Source: Hemicentrotus pulcherrimus
Taxonomy: Eukaryota; Echinodermata; Echinoidea; Camarodonta; Strongylocentrotidae
Length of the DNA: 26,709 bases
Reading direction: 5' to 3'
Assembly: GCA_003118195.1 (NCBI GenBank)
Contig: BEXV01003464.1
Location: forward strand, 14,200-40,908
The notes beneath the pieces were generated by a model. It was given only the letters and a program-made list of their open reading frames with translations, had not been told where the DNA came from and searched no databases. The translations under genes were made by a program, and so were the position numbers. Position 1 is the first letter of the stretch; every line of letters begins with the position of its first letter. Below are positions 24,401-26,709 of this stretch, piece by piece.

Positions 24401-26709
24401 GAGCTCTCCGAGCTGTCTATATCCTTAATATTCACCCCAGTTCAGTATTGATTCTGAGTTATACCTTAACTTTGAAAACAACCAGCGAATACAAGAAAAA
24501 ACAGAACTACAAAACCAGAGGTATAATTTAAAGGAAGAATCTATTTCGAGCCAATTAATGCTCTATTAAAGTCAAAGGATAGGAATTAATTAGTGTTCCA
24601 TTTCCAATAGTAATCAATATCATTCTATTCATGAGATCCATTCTAATCATTAGGGACTTTTAGATTTACACGTCGACAGCTTTGACTGCAACGTGTGACG
24701 TCATGTTAAGGCACTGCGTATATATGCGTCACGTCGTCTCAGTCGGCGATCGAGAATGCGCCAACCTTGATTTTCCTAAATTTAGTACAGTACTAGTATG
24801 CCGCGTGCGCAAAAAATATACAGTTCCTCAGGTAGACAAAGGAACATCCCTTCCCTGCTATCATGTAAAAATGTGTAGAGCAGGTGTCACATGCATATTC
24901 ACCTGTCCTACACATTTTTACATAATAGCAATGAAGGGATGTTCTTTCGTCTACCAAAGCAATTGTCCGTCATGTTTATAGTGTTACTTCTTGCATGCAT
25001 GTATATGAAGTGAATTAACTCTAAACGAGTTCGAATTGTAGTCAACATGGGCAGTTGAGTACGTTGACACGCATGATCAGTCGGCGTTCGTCGTGTTCTC
25101 GTTTACTCAATCTAAAAGTCCCTATTATCACCAACGACCCCGAAATTACCATAATTGTTGCCCAACCAATGCAAGTAGATGCACAAATGCCATAAATGTT
25201 CAATCTCTTTTTGATAGACAAGATGAAACCTTGGATAACGTGATTATGCTCAATAACAATATTGTGACATATATCTTATATTCACTCACATAATAACTAT
25301 GTCAAAGATTTCTTTTTCGAATCCTATTATATCTACAAACAAAGCGATCAACATAACGTATTTACATTTACAAGTAAAGTCTCGTTCAGATATGGTGATG
25401 TAAACCCGGGCAAAAGAAACTGCCCCGTAATTAACAAAACAAAACAATTATAATATTTATAAGTTTGTATATGTTCAACCTGTAAAGGAGAAATTTACTT
25501 CACCATGTGTCAGACTTAACATAATTTTGAAAATCGGATGACGCTTTACATTCGTCATCACATACTGTTTCATATATGAACGAGGCTTGATTAAAAAGGA
25601 ATAGGACAGTGAGCTTACCGTCAGGAAGAAGTACAATGAATTCTCGCCTACAGGTATTCCAGTTTCTATTTCCACAGTCATGAAATCGAGCGGTGTCTCG
25701 AAAGCTATTTGCTGGGTAGAATTTCTATATGGGAAATAGAGTTCTGGTGGAGGAGTGGTTGGAGTTGTTGGAACCGTGGGCGTCGGAGTCGTACTTTCCA
25801 TTGTAGGTGTAGACGATGACATCGTCACTATTCCTCCAGCAGATGAAGAAGGAGACGGAGGCAACGTTTCCACTATAGATGAGGAAGAGGATAAAACAAT
25901 TCCTACTGAGGACGATAGGTCTGATGGAGTCATCATTCCCGCTGTTGTTACAGAGGGAGACGGGGAGATCGTTCTCATTGAAAATAATGTGTCAGTTATA
26001 ATTATCATTCCTGCGGTAGATGACGAGTCAGTTGAAGGAGAAAAATCAGATGAAGTAATCAATCCCGTCGAAGATGACGTTTCTGTTGTAGTCATCATTT
26101 CTACGGTAAATGATAAGTCAGATGAAGTCATCATTCCCATTGAAGGTGACGTTTCAGCTGAAGTCATCATTCCTACGGTAGAAAATAAGTCAGATGAAGT
26201 CATCATTCCCATTGAAGGTGACATTTCAGATGAAGTCATCGTTCCTACGGTAGAATATAAGTCAGATGAAGTCATCAATCCCATCGAAGGTGACGTTTCA
26301 GCTGAAGTCATCATTTCTACGGTAGATGATAAGTCAGATGAAGTCATCAATCCCATTGAAGGTGACGTTTCAGCTGAAGTCATCATTCCTACGGTAGAAA
26401 ATAAGTCAGATGAAGTCATCATTCCCATTGAAGGTGACATTTCAGATGAAGTCATCGTTCCTACGGTAGAATATAAGTCAGATGAAGTCATCAATCCCAT
26501 CGAAGGTGACGTTTCAGCTGAAGTCATCATTTCTACGGTAGATGATAAGTCAGATGAAGTCATCAATCCCATTGAAGGTGACGTTTCAGCTGAAGTCATC
26601 ATTCCTACGGTAGAAAATAAGTCAGATGAAGTCATCATTCCCATTGAAGGTGACGTTTCAGATGAAGTCATCATTCCTACGGTAGATGATAAGTCAGATG
26701 AAGTCATCA
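349..26709 (-). CDS. MUC4-like: MUC4-like membrane mucin, 22 exons, partial at both ends
   Basis: Composite gene model built by joining 22 minus-strand exons (listed separately) with GT-AG introns and matching phases. Joined translation is about 1497 codons. Window residue 1 is the codon at 26707-26705. Order: 24-residue mucin-like repeats (1-216), Ser/Thr/Pro linker (217-318), NIDO (about 320-575), AMOP (about 575-720), VWD with GDPH (723-about 925), MUC4-type post-VWD region (925-1115), EGF pair (1115-1188), four EGFs (1189-1348), SEA-like domain (1349-1455), EGF (1456-1497). NIDO-AMOP-VWD is shared by MUC4, SUSD2 and insect Mesh; the EGF-SEA-EGF end points to MUC4. Family role: cell-surface glycoprotein of epithelia. 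Many N-glycosylation sequons are visible. Signal peptide, membrane segment, promoter and poly(A) site are outside the window. The gene model is seen in sequence; surface location is inferred from the family. Confidence 0.9.
475..1357 (-). other. Intron 21
   Basis: 883-bp phase 1 intron. I checked for a further EGF exon and found none. No other feature seen. Confidence 0.8.
1358..1574 (-). CDS. MUC4-like: Exon 21: SEA-like domain, C-terminal half
   Basis: Residues 1384-1455, entering phase 0 and leaving phase 1. Acceptor CATGACAG, donor GTGAGA. Encodes VFNQLNSSSVIGDGN, DVIVTNYTVVGAYAFVEFRI and ATFLESVFTDSLPP. The strands match SEA topology, but the G-S-V-V-V/I autoproteolysis motif of MUC1-type SEA domains is absent, so this one probably does not self-cleave. 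Sequons: NSS, NYT, NAT. Confidence 0.88.
1575..1980 (-). other. Intron 20
   Basis: 406-bp phase 0 intron splitting the SEA-like domain. No feature seen. Confidence 0.85.
1981..2084 (-). CDS. MUC4-like: Exon 20: SEA-like domain, N-terminal half
   Basis: Residues 1349-1383, entering phase 1 and leaving phase 0. Acceptor ACTGATAG, donor GTAAGG. Encodes AYSLTLELRFDFIN, then IAIQHYTDTEQNRNILAQQ. A hydrophobic strand followed by an amphipathic helix fits the start of a SEA-type ferredoxin-like fold. In vertebrate MUC4 the same place holds a SEA-like domain between EGF modules. The frame is too short to stand out by itself and was found by splice phase. Confidence 0.82.
2462..2736. mobile_element. 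Penelope-like short insertion with 14-bp target duplication
   Basis: Flanked by AATAATAAGATATT at 2448-2461 and 2737-2750. Shares its start (AATAATATCGCTAGTGATAT), the GTGGTCAATAAGG block and its end (AATGAGTAATATATTTAGC) with the insertion at 11003-11213. An inverted copy of the start (2666-2697) faces 2465-2496. A degenerate hammerhead-like motif lies at 2521-2566 on the minus strand. Confidence 0.65.
2521..2566 (-). ncRNA. Degenerate hammerhead-like motif
   Basis: Same layout as the motif at 11066-11110, but the first core box reads CTGACAA instead of CTGANGA and the cleavage region reads GAAATGTT. The changed core guanosine predicts loss of activity. Confidence 0.45.
3316..3444 (-). CDS. 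MUC4-like: Exon 19: calcium-binding EGF module
   Basis: Residues 1306-1348, phase 1-1. Acceptor CTTTAG, donor GTAAGC. Encodes DIDECDTGNHMCNE, then CMNTMGNHTCICDIGYAL and a final Cys. DIDEC start and six Cys are present. The hydroxylation pattern is imperfect because His stands where Phe or Tyr is expected. NES and NHT are sequons. Confidence 0.92.
3445..4379 (-). other. Intron 18
   Basis: 935-bp phase 1 intron. It contains a C11-A12 homopolymer pair (3564-3586). The rest is AT-rich with nothing supported. Confidence 0.85.
4380..4508 (-). CDS. MUC4-like: Exon 18: calcium-binding EGF module
   Basis: Residues 1263-1305, phase 1-1. Acceptor ATACAG, donor GTAAAA. Encodes DFDECLGEVDDC, then CINTDGDYFCSCFDGYN and a terminal Cys. 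DFDEC is the calcium-binding start, and C-x-N-x4-Y-x-C matches the beta-hydroxylation consensus. Six Cys in EGF spacing. Confidence 0.93.
4509..4856 (-). other. Intron 17
   Basis: 348-bp phase 1 intron. No feature seen. Confidence 0.85.
4857..4952 (-). CDS. MUC4-like: Exon 17: short EGF-like module
   Basis: Residues 1231-1262, phase 1-1. Acceptor GAAACAG, donor GTGAGA. Encodes DNAGCTPTAMNNTGSPNC, then TCDSGYEFDNGTC. Only four Cys are visible (C, C, C, C), so this is a shortened EGF/hybrid-type module lacking the usual calcium-binding start. It could be an EGF that has lost a disulphide. NNT and NGT are sequons. Confidence 0.87.
4953..5378 (-). other. Intron 16
   Basis: 426-bp phase 1 intron, AT-rich. 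No feature seen. Confidence 0.85.
5379..5504 (-). CDS. MUC4-like: Exon 16: calcium-binding EGF module
   Basis: Residues 1189-1230, symmetrical phase 1-1 exon. Acceptor TTTAAG, donor GTATGA. Encodes DVNECQSNTTNDCDQTC, then HNILNGYYCSC and a last Cys near the end: six Cys with an N-terminal D-x-N-E-C calcium-binding consensus. The C-x-N-x4-Y-x-C pattern is the consensus for Asp/Asn beta-hydroxylation. A one-exon, phase 1-1 module is typical of shuffled cbEGF domains. Confidence 0.93.
   Translation of the reverse strand: MSTNAKATRPTTVIRPATTSSMDTTVLATMDLLFLWIHIRV
5505..6084 (-). other. Intron 15 with polypyrimidine block
   Basis: 580-bp phase 1 intron. Plus-strand bases 5854-5942 are almost pure C/T (purine-rich in the transcript). 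The 151-codon plus-strand open frame that covers it and then runs antisense to exon 15 has no supporting content. Confidence 0.85.
6085..6268 (-). CDS. MUC4-like: Exon 15: EGF-like pair
   Basis: Residues 1128-1188, entering phase 0 and leaving phase 1. Acceptor CATTCAG, donor GTATGT. VVTCNCTIGWSGDHCE completes the first EGF module (C.C..Gw.G..Ce). EFDACAESPCYESVLC then FRCGDCPPGLQGDG and a final Cys form a second one. The arrangement DAC...PC...v.C.....C..CPp.l.GDG..C is the one seen in vertebrate MUC4 at this position. Confidence 0.93.
6804..8125. mobile_element. TTAA-flanked inverted-repeat DNA element, longer copy
   Basis: Starts TTAAAGGAATCACATCAAG (6804) and ends with the inverted CTTGGTGTGATTCCTTTAA (8107-8125). 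Both outer edges carry TTAA. Terminal 230 bp or so on each side is shared with the element at 16024-16572. GTGACGTCAC-like words occur inside both ends. The interior holds an acidic minus-strand open frame. It is likely a partly degraded or non-autonomous transposon; family is not identified. Confidence 0.75.
7598..7828 (-). pseudogene. Acidic open frame inside the transposon, possibly a transposon gene remnant
   Basis: ATG at 7828; 76 codons. Starts MWALDEEIELLDMEIEFSEE, continues with Asp-rich and Glu-rich runs, then RPYQHEPYNK before stopping. Low-complexity acidic leaders of this type occur at the N-termini of several transposon-encoded proteins. The 'PYQ.EPY' step loosely recalls P2X7-intracellular-domain-like transposon proteins, which I cannot confirm. 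No downstream domain is clear. It lies 0.3 kb inside the right terminal repeat and reads inward, as a transposon gene would. Confidence 0.3.
8480..8560 (-). pseudogene. Decayed duplicate of exon 15 start (pseudoexon)
   Basis: Minus-strand TTGTTACATTTTCAG followed by GATGTCAAGCGCATTTGTAC resembles the exon 15 acceptor and coding start (TTGTTAAACATTCAG, GTTGTCACGTGCAATTGTAC). Similarity of roughly three quarters continues through TCAGGYGAYCATGT for about 65 bases. Two of the three exon 15 cysteines in the stretch are retained in the matching frame. The TTAA-flanked element sits between the two copies. Confidence 0.55.
8950..9134 (-). CDS. MUC4-like: Exon 14: end of beta-sandwich and first EGF half
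   Basis: Residues 1066-1127, entering phase 1 and leaving phase 0. Acceptor TTTCAG, donor GTGAGT. Encodes DGTFEWTPSSLN, then RIEVVVSDERGAQSVVSFKV followed by KICECMNEGVCDF and LNANGFA. The first half finishes the beta-sandwich (G.f.WtP...). The CECMNEGVC segment opens an EGF-like module completed by exon 15. The reading frame is open only across the exon. Confidence 0.9.
9400..9640 (-). mobile_element. Probable tRNA-derived SINE
   Basis: On the minus strand GGTTCAAATCC (9554-9564) is a perfect Pol III B box, and GGCGAATTGGC about 30 bases upstream (near 9590-9600) resembles an A box. Downstream is an A/T-rich stretch and unrelated sequence. A mature tRNA is excluded because no acceptor stem or cloverleaf can be drawn. 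Ends are approximate. Confidence 0.45.
10050..10207. mobile_element. Fold-back MITE-like element
   Basis: Arms about 10050-10123 and 10137-10207 are inverted copies with mismatches and small indels. Both carry AATTTATTGCATTTT, a C/G-run followed by GGTC(C/T)TCAACA, and an inner GGCCATGC. Loop about 13 bases. Both ends are AT-rich (ATATATTA), so exact boundaries and target duplication are unclear. Confidence 0.7.
10785..10967 (-). CDS. MUC4-like: Exon 13: post-VWD beta-sandwich-like segment
   Basis: Residues 1005-1065, phase 1 to 1. Acceptor TTCTCAG, donor GTAAAT. Encodes ENFPPNVTM, then VLCVEVNETVRLVFTAEDPN, IINFTLPDS and DGAAIS. The pattern PP.v......v.vneT..l...a.Dp....i.f.l....p.ga resembles a cadherin/Ig-like fold and occupies the same place as the corresponding region of vertebrate MUC4, which has a 'NFTL' segment and a 'G.l.WtP' strand in the next part. 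Sequons: NVT, NET, NFT. Confidence 0.88.
11003..11213. mobile_element. Penelope-like short insertion with 9-bp target duplication
   Basis: Flanked by AGAAATTGA at 10994-11002 and 11214-11222. The insert starts with AATAATATCGCTAGTGATAT and ends GAGTAATATATTTAGCAA, like the insertion at 2462-2736. Its centre is an inverted duplication (arms 11045-11095 and 11110-11160) holding a hammerhead-like motif. A minimal hammerhead in short repeats is a known trait of Penelope-like retroelements. No coding sequence is left. Confidence 0.65.
11066..11110 (-). ncRNA. Minimal hammerhead ribozyme motif
   Basis: Minus-strand order: TCAC, then CTGACGA (11098-11104), a GTG...CAC stem II, GAAAC and GTC, then GTGA. 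CTGANGA and GAAA are the two conserved core boxes. TCAC/GTGA can form stem I. Stem III is only AC/GT before the expected cleavage after GTC (between 11072 and 11071). Such tiny stem III motifs in Penelope-like elements are thought to act as dimers. Stem II has an unpaired A at its base, so activity is uncertain. Confidence 0.55.
12485..12936. mobile_element. Inverted-repeat DNA element, 452 bp
   Basis: Outer inverted repeat starts CGTGGACTGCCCTTT at 12485 and ends with the complement at 12936, 22-24 bp with one 2-base indel. A second inverted match, AAAGGTAAAGACCAGT (12500-12515), faces ACTGGTCTTTACCTTT (12857-12872) just inside the right end. No coding capacity. The right boundary abuts the LINE fragment. 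Confidence 0.6.
12692..12870 (+). repeat. Dispersed repeat, copy 2
   Basis: Matches the sequence at 114-292 in direct orientation. Shared words include AGTGCTTGT, GATGATTCCAGA, GATGATCAAC and TTCTTTCACAATGCAA. It lies inside the inverted-repeat element at 12485-12936. Confidence 0.75.
12948..13149 (+). pseudogene. Decayed LINE 3' end (reverse transcriptase ORF C-terminus)
   Basis: Plus-strand frame reads FPNKPVKRAWDLKVNG, then REKGRPRISRTDVVKKESS and KGWS, where a stop (TGA at 13086) appears. The neighbouring frame continues DDTRDKKNWREGVSSWPES to a TAG at 13147-13149. The join needs a frameshift near 13082-13086. GRPR..w.D.v..d followed by 'a.dr..W r' and then a stop and simple repeat is the usual C-terminal end of RTE/CR1-like non-LTR retrotransposon ORFs. 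It is 5'-truncated: nothing upstream of about 12948 continues it. Family subtype is not resolved. Confidence 0.65.
13157..13190 (+). repeat. (GAT)n microsatellite after LINE stop
   Basis: About ten GAT/ATG triplets directly 3' of the LINE-derived frame, as expected for the tail of an RTE-type insertion. Confidence 0.9.
13695..13943 (-). CDS. MUC4-like: Exon 12: VWD/post-VWD region
   Basis: Residues 922-1004, phase 1 to 1. Acceptor CTCTAG; donor GTATCA, weak. Encodes WQVSENESLFEYGERNWAYY, NYTPIFLSDLL and ACGDDEMCLFDYLAVSPELG. The layout 'W.i....slF.Y......y....fTPvF' followed by 'aC..d..CiyD.lat' is found after VWD in MUC4, SUSD2 and Mesh. The two Cys probably pair. NES, NYT and NRT are sequons. 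Confidence 0.92.
13944..14918 (-). other. Intron 11
   Basis: 975-bp phase 1 intron. 13944-14500 is AT-rich. 14570-14770 is locally CpG-rich (CGCGAAC, GTGCGTGC, ACGACGCGAC) and may be part of a repeat. No coding or RNA feature is supported. Confidence 0.8.
14919..15032 (-). CDS. MUC4-like: Exon 11: VWD domain end
   Basis: Residues 884-921, phase 1 to 1. Acceptor ATCCAG, donor GTAAGT. Encodes NFNGDSSDDFLLRNGTTLED, then LTDKEIFDFGQS. 'LLGNFNGd..DDF.lrnGt' and 'eiFdFGqsW' are hallmark MUC4/SUSD2 VWD motifs; the final Trp codon is split with exon 12. No frame of the required phase is long enough to stand out on its own, so it was found by motif and splice sites. Confidence 0.92.
15033..15593 (-). 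other. Intron 10
   Basis: 561-bp phase 1 intron. No feature seen. Confidence 0.85.
15594..15779 (-). CDS. MUC4-like: Exon 10: VWD domain
   Basis: Residues 822-883, phase 1 to 1. Acceptor CCACAG; donor GTTAGT, weaker than its neighbours. Encodes SSFSLTRENGTT, then FTVTFSNGILLVTIEVPPEY and GPGRGLLG. The LPPEY....GLLG pattern is conserved in MUC4/SUSD2-type VWD domains. The open frame upstream of 15779 (to 15843) is intron. Confidence 0.92.
16024..16572. mobile_element. Short TTAA-flanked inverted-repeat element (internally deleted copy)
   Basis: Both ends read TTAAAGGAG..ACAC inward. About 230 bp at each end matches the longer element at 6804-8125, including shared words such as TGATAATTAGAACAAAT at the left and GATTTCTGCGGGCCC at the right. 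The interior differs: here a perfect hairpin (16273-16328) replaces about 0.8 kb. TTAA at both outer edges would fit a TTAA target duplication (piggyBac-like), but the family assignment is inference. Confidence 0.75.
16273..16328. repeat. Perfect 18-bp-stem hairpin in the centre of the element
   Basis: Arms GGCTGCTAGCTTCCGCTT (16273-16290) and its exact complement (16311-16328), 20-base loop. Outside it, ACACCCTGGACA on the left is mirrored by TGTCCAGGGTGT on the right, so the whole middle of the element folds back. Confidence 0.85.
16885..16906. repeat. (TA)n dinucleotide tract
   Basis: Eleven TA dinucleotides in a row in intron 9. Confidence 0.95.
16974..17064 (-). CDS. MUC4-like: Exon 9: VWD domain
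   Basis: Residues 792-821, phase 0 to 1. Acceptor AAAACAG, donor GTATAA. Encodes VEFSLNDNRTDMRILINGTE followed by EITDLTELDG. The alternating hydrophobic pattern continues the VWD beta strands, and NRT and NGT are N-glycosylation sequons. Short exon, but phase and sequence join ITV of exon 8 to the next exon without a gap. Confidence 0.87.
17065..18753 (-). other. Intron 8 with CpG-rich block
   Basis: 1689-bp phase 0 intron. Bases about 17540-18130 are clearly richer in G+C and CpG (many TACGGC, GGCG and ACGT words) than the rest of the intron, suggesting an inserted repeat or regulatory block. 18131-18753 is AT-rich with no supported feature; open frames there have no recognisable content. 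Confidence 0.75.
18754..18959 (-). CDS. MUC4-like: Exon 8: VWD domain start with GDPH site
   Basis: Residues 723-791, entering phase 1 and leaving phase 0. The acceptor is an exceptional T21-ACAG tract; donor GTAAAT. Encodes GWFWGDPHINTLDGRMYTFN, then GEYTMLEY and VLQARTGKAF. GDPH (residues 727-730, bases 18937-18948) is the motif at which MUC4 and some other VWD proteins undergo Asp-Pro autoproteolysis, giving two associated subunits. Cleavage here is inferred from the motif only. Two frames are open across this exon; only this one continues the fold. Confidence 0.93.
18960..19740 (-). other. Intron 7
   Basis: 781-bp phase 1 intron. An A21 run (18964-18984) reads as T21 on the transcribed strand and forms the polypyrimidine tract of the exon 8 acceptor. 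A T10 run lies near 19446. Nothing else is seen. Confidence 0.85.
19741..19857 (-). CDS. MUC4-like: Exon 7: AMOP domain, C-terminal part
   Basis: Residues 684-722, phase 1 to 1. Acceptor CATACAG, donor GTAAGC. Encodes AYDVLPRYHCCQIADGDFC, then YEERRPPSTCSGYRPPR. The CC, FC..Y...RP...C..YRPP pattern is the highly conserved end of AMOP that sits directly before the VWD GDPH motif in MUC4, SUSD2 and Mesh. It joins exon 8 with a Gly codon split across the junction. Confidence 0.92.
19858..20812 (-). other. Intron 6
   Basis: 955-bp phase 1 intron. It contains a C12 run (20101-20112) and the long TAG microsatellite (20127-20568). No other feature is supported. Confidence 0.85.
20127..20568. repeat. 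Interrupted (TAG)n microsatellite
   Basis: About 440 bp dominated by plus-strand TAG/GTA triplets with GCA, CCA and ATT interruptions, including several near-pure runs. The 112-codon open frame on the minus strand (20202-20540, Tyr/Thr/Leu-rich) is a product of the repeat and not a gene. Confidence 0.95.
20813..20965 (-). CDS. MUC4-like: Exon 6: AMOP domain, middle
   Basis: Residues 633-683, phase 1 to 1. Acceptor CATCTAG, donor GTAAGG. The correct frame is open throughout and encodes GFFPYCEQHRWRPFGGG, then RCTYFWGLLPGYIIDLWWSS and SSYEEWL. The two Cys and many aromatic residues fit the middle of the MUC4-type AMOP, where the vertebrate protein is also Trp/Gly-rich. A shorter open frame on this strand (20684-20920) is in the wrong phase and is not used. 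Confidence 0.85.
20966..21462 (-). other. Intron 5 with A-rich simple sequence
   Basis: 497-bp phase 1 intron. Bases about 20999-21235 are low-complexity AAT/ATA/GAA-rich sequence. Nothing else is recognised. Confidence 0.85.
21463..21700 (-). CDS. MUC4-like: Exon 5: NIDO end and AMOP start
   Basis: Residues 554-632, entering phase 0 and leaving phase 1. Acceptor TTGCAG, donor GTAAGT. GILIYRLDDNP closes the NIDO domain. The AMOP domain then opens with CSNWYLDD and the hallmark TPPCPCSLWQAVFDRRYRF. Cys spacing (C..W, CPC, C) is that of AMOP, an extracellular cysteine-rich module found in MUC4, SUSD2 and Isthmin and linked to cell adhesion. The minus-strand reading frame runs on past 21463 into the intron to 21371. 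Confidence 0.92.
21701..22064 (-). other. Intron 4
   Basis: 364-bp phase 0 intron, AT-rich. No feature seen besides splice sites. Confidence 0.85.
22065..22283 (-). CDS. MUC4-like: Exon 4: NIDO domain, C-terminal part
   Basis: Residues 481-553, phase 0 at both ends. Acceptor TTACAG, donor GTATAT. Encodes MATYQAIVFTNGARTGVLMF followed by YEQGSFSWN. This is the diagnostic NIDO core (tyQailatdG.rsyvlf.Y..g.iqW). It continues with VPVRIGYNAKYTWANRLLES and ends in GSQSGTQ, which joins GILIYRLD of exon 5. Two Asn residues in sequons or near-sequons are visible (NES in this exon). Confidence 0.92.
22560..22733 (-). CDS. MUC4-like: Exon 3: NIDO domain, middle
   Basis: Residues 423-480, phase 0 at both ends. 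The acceptor TTTTTAAAG is weak but T-rich upstream; donor GTGAGA. Encodes MFESSTHAGFFSALRNRLRT, then NTLSTAVMFTWKDFQPPG. The latter is the NIDO strand pattern of an aromatic/hydrophobic run with a central Trp before the 'tfQavl' strand carried by the next exon. No in-frame start is needed here; the Met at the exon start is internal. Confidence 0.86.
22734..23896 (-). other. Intron 2
   Basis: 1163-bp phase 0 intron. Its first 500 bases (minus-strand sense) are the splice-donor minisatellite at 23400-23896. The remainder, 22734-23399, is AT-rich with no feature that I can support. Confidence 0.85.
23400..23910 (-). repeat. Minisatellite of about 31 bp carrying copies of a splice donor
   Basis: About 16 imperfect units of roughly 31 bp (range about 25-40). 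Plus-strand core is CATACATACCTCATGATATA, followed by a variable CTCGTGCYGC part. On the transcribed strand most units contain CATGAG/GTATGTATG, the same as the authentic exon 2 donor, and the last unit overlaps that exon end. Several units carry changes at the donor (GAAGTATG, GTGGTATG) or deletions. Peptide-like open frames here are by-products of the repeat. Confidence 0.93.
23897..24073 (-). CDS. MUC4-like: Exon 2: NIDO domain, first part
   Basis: Residues 364-422, phase 0 at both ends. Acceptor TTTTAG, donor GTATGT. Encodes GVLQFSKQRP, then a segment with AVAVFGAPVDAN and GSPSIYHE. These match the NIDO pattern of an 'avapFWaDvD' strand followed by a small-residue 'siYyre' strand. The last 20 or so coding bases, including CATGAG before the donor, belong to the same repeat family as the adjacent intronic minisatellite, so this splice site sits at the edge of an array of look-alike donors. 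Confidence 0.88.
24651..25124. mobile_element. MITE-like element with TA-flanked inverted repeats and central hairpin
   Basis: Ends are a perfect 16-bp inverted repeat, TAGGGACTTTTAGATT at 24651-24666 and its complement at 25109-25124. If the terminal TA is the duplicated target, the terminal repeat is 14 bp, as in Tc1/mariner-type non-autonomous elements. The middle holds a large palindrome (24831-24955). No transposase frame is supported; open frames inside simply read through the palindrome. Confidence 0.7.
24831..24955. repeat. Long fold-back palindrome (56-bp arms)
   Basis: Arms 24831-24886 and 24900-24955 are complementary apart from a few mismatches, with a 13-base loop. RNA from either strand would form a roughly 125-nt hairpin of pre-miRNA-like shape. 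It lies at the centre of the MITE-like element, so it is most simply the element's own palindrome. Confidence 0.85.
25619..26709 (-). CDS. MUC4-like: Exon 1 (partial): mucin repeat array, linker and start of NIDO
   Basis: Window residues 1-363, open through the right edge. Residues 1-216 are nine 24-residue units, each two 12-residue halves (MTSSDLxSTVGM and MTSxETSPSMGx). Residues 217-318 are a degenerating Ser/Thr/Pro linker ending in a TPT/TPP-rich stretch. Residues 319-363 begin the NIDO domain, with ELYFPYRN and then a strand ending YFFLT. The donor GTAAGC follows base 25619, phase 0; the open frame to 25475 is intron read-through. The Ser/Thr density fits O-glycosylation. Regular Met and acidic residues, and almost no Pro in the repeats, are unusual for a mucin. 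Confidence 0.9.
26060..26709 (-). repeat. Coding tandem repeat, nested 36/72/216-bp periods
   Basis: Nine 72-bp units (24 residues), each made of two diverged 36-bp halves. Units also form a higher-order period of three (216 bp), recognisable by the variants DLFSTVGM, DLSSTVEM and DLYSTVGT recurring in the same order. Two 216-bp blocks are almost identical at DNA level (about 26161-26376 and 26377-26592). The array runs off the right edge, so copy number is unknown. All units keep the reading frame. Confidence 0.95.

Larger units (their letters stand above)
24074..25618 (-). other. Intron 1
   Basis: 1545-bp phase 0 intron. It contains the inverted-repeat element at 24651-25124. The rest is AT-rich sequence in which I see no exon or other feature. 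Confidence 0.85.

Noticed and set aside
24682..24981. 99-codon plus-strand frame
   Set aside because: It reads through both arms of the palindrome in the MITE-like element.
25475..25618. Extension of the mucin-exon frame below 25619
   Set aside because: A good donor at 25618-25613 and the in-phase NIDO continuation in exon 2 show that this is intron.

Overview
The window is a piece of a metazoan nuclear genome. It is AT-rich, with GT-AG introns of about 0.3 to 2.7 kb that are loaded with transposon relics and simple repeats. One gene fills it, read on the minus strand. I assembled 22 consecutive coding exons by hand (26709 down to 349, 4494 coding bases, about 1497 codons). Every junction keeps frame, and the joined protein follows the vertebrate MUC4 layout. 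From N to C terminus it has a Ser/Thr/Met-rich mucin-like tandem repeat, NIDO, AMOP, a cysteine-free VWD with a GDPH site, a MUC4-type post-VWD region, a pair of EGF-like modules, four more EGF modules (three with calcium-binding consensus), a SEA-like domain and another calcium-binding EGF. The 5' end (signal peptide, start of the repeat array) lies beyond base 26709. The 3' end (probably more EGF, a membrane segment and a tail) lies beyond base 1. The gene is best called MUC4-like. The domain set and the repeat content suggest a marine invertebrate, perhaps an echinoderm or another invertebrate deuterostome. That assignment is inference, and I cannot fix the species.

Layout from high to low coordinate: mucin repeat and NIDO start (25619-26709); NIDO (22065-24073, running into 21463-21700); AMOP (19741-21700); VWD (13695-18959); post-VWD region (8950-13943); EGF pair (6085-6268); EGF array (3316-5504); SEA-like domain (1358-2084); EGF (349-474). 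From the AMOP onward most introns are phase 1, as expected for shuffled extracellular modules.

The introns hold most of the other structure. There is a roughly 31-bp minisatellite made of copies of the exon 2 splice donor. Two short insertions with target-site duplications look like Penelope-type repeats with a minimal hammerhead ribozyme motif. Two related TTAA-flanked inverted-repeat DNA elements differ in internal deletion. There are further MITE-like fold-back elements, a decayed LINE 3' end, a probable tRNA-derived SINE, a decayed duplicate of the exon 15 start, and a CpG-rich intronic block.

I found no second protein-coding host gene, no confident RNA gene, and no operon-like or defence-like system. 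The best candidates for follow-up are the splice-donor minisatellite, the hammerhead elements, the nested 36/72/216-bp mucin repeat and the EGF expansion relative to vertebrate MUC4.
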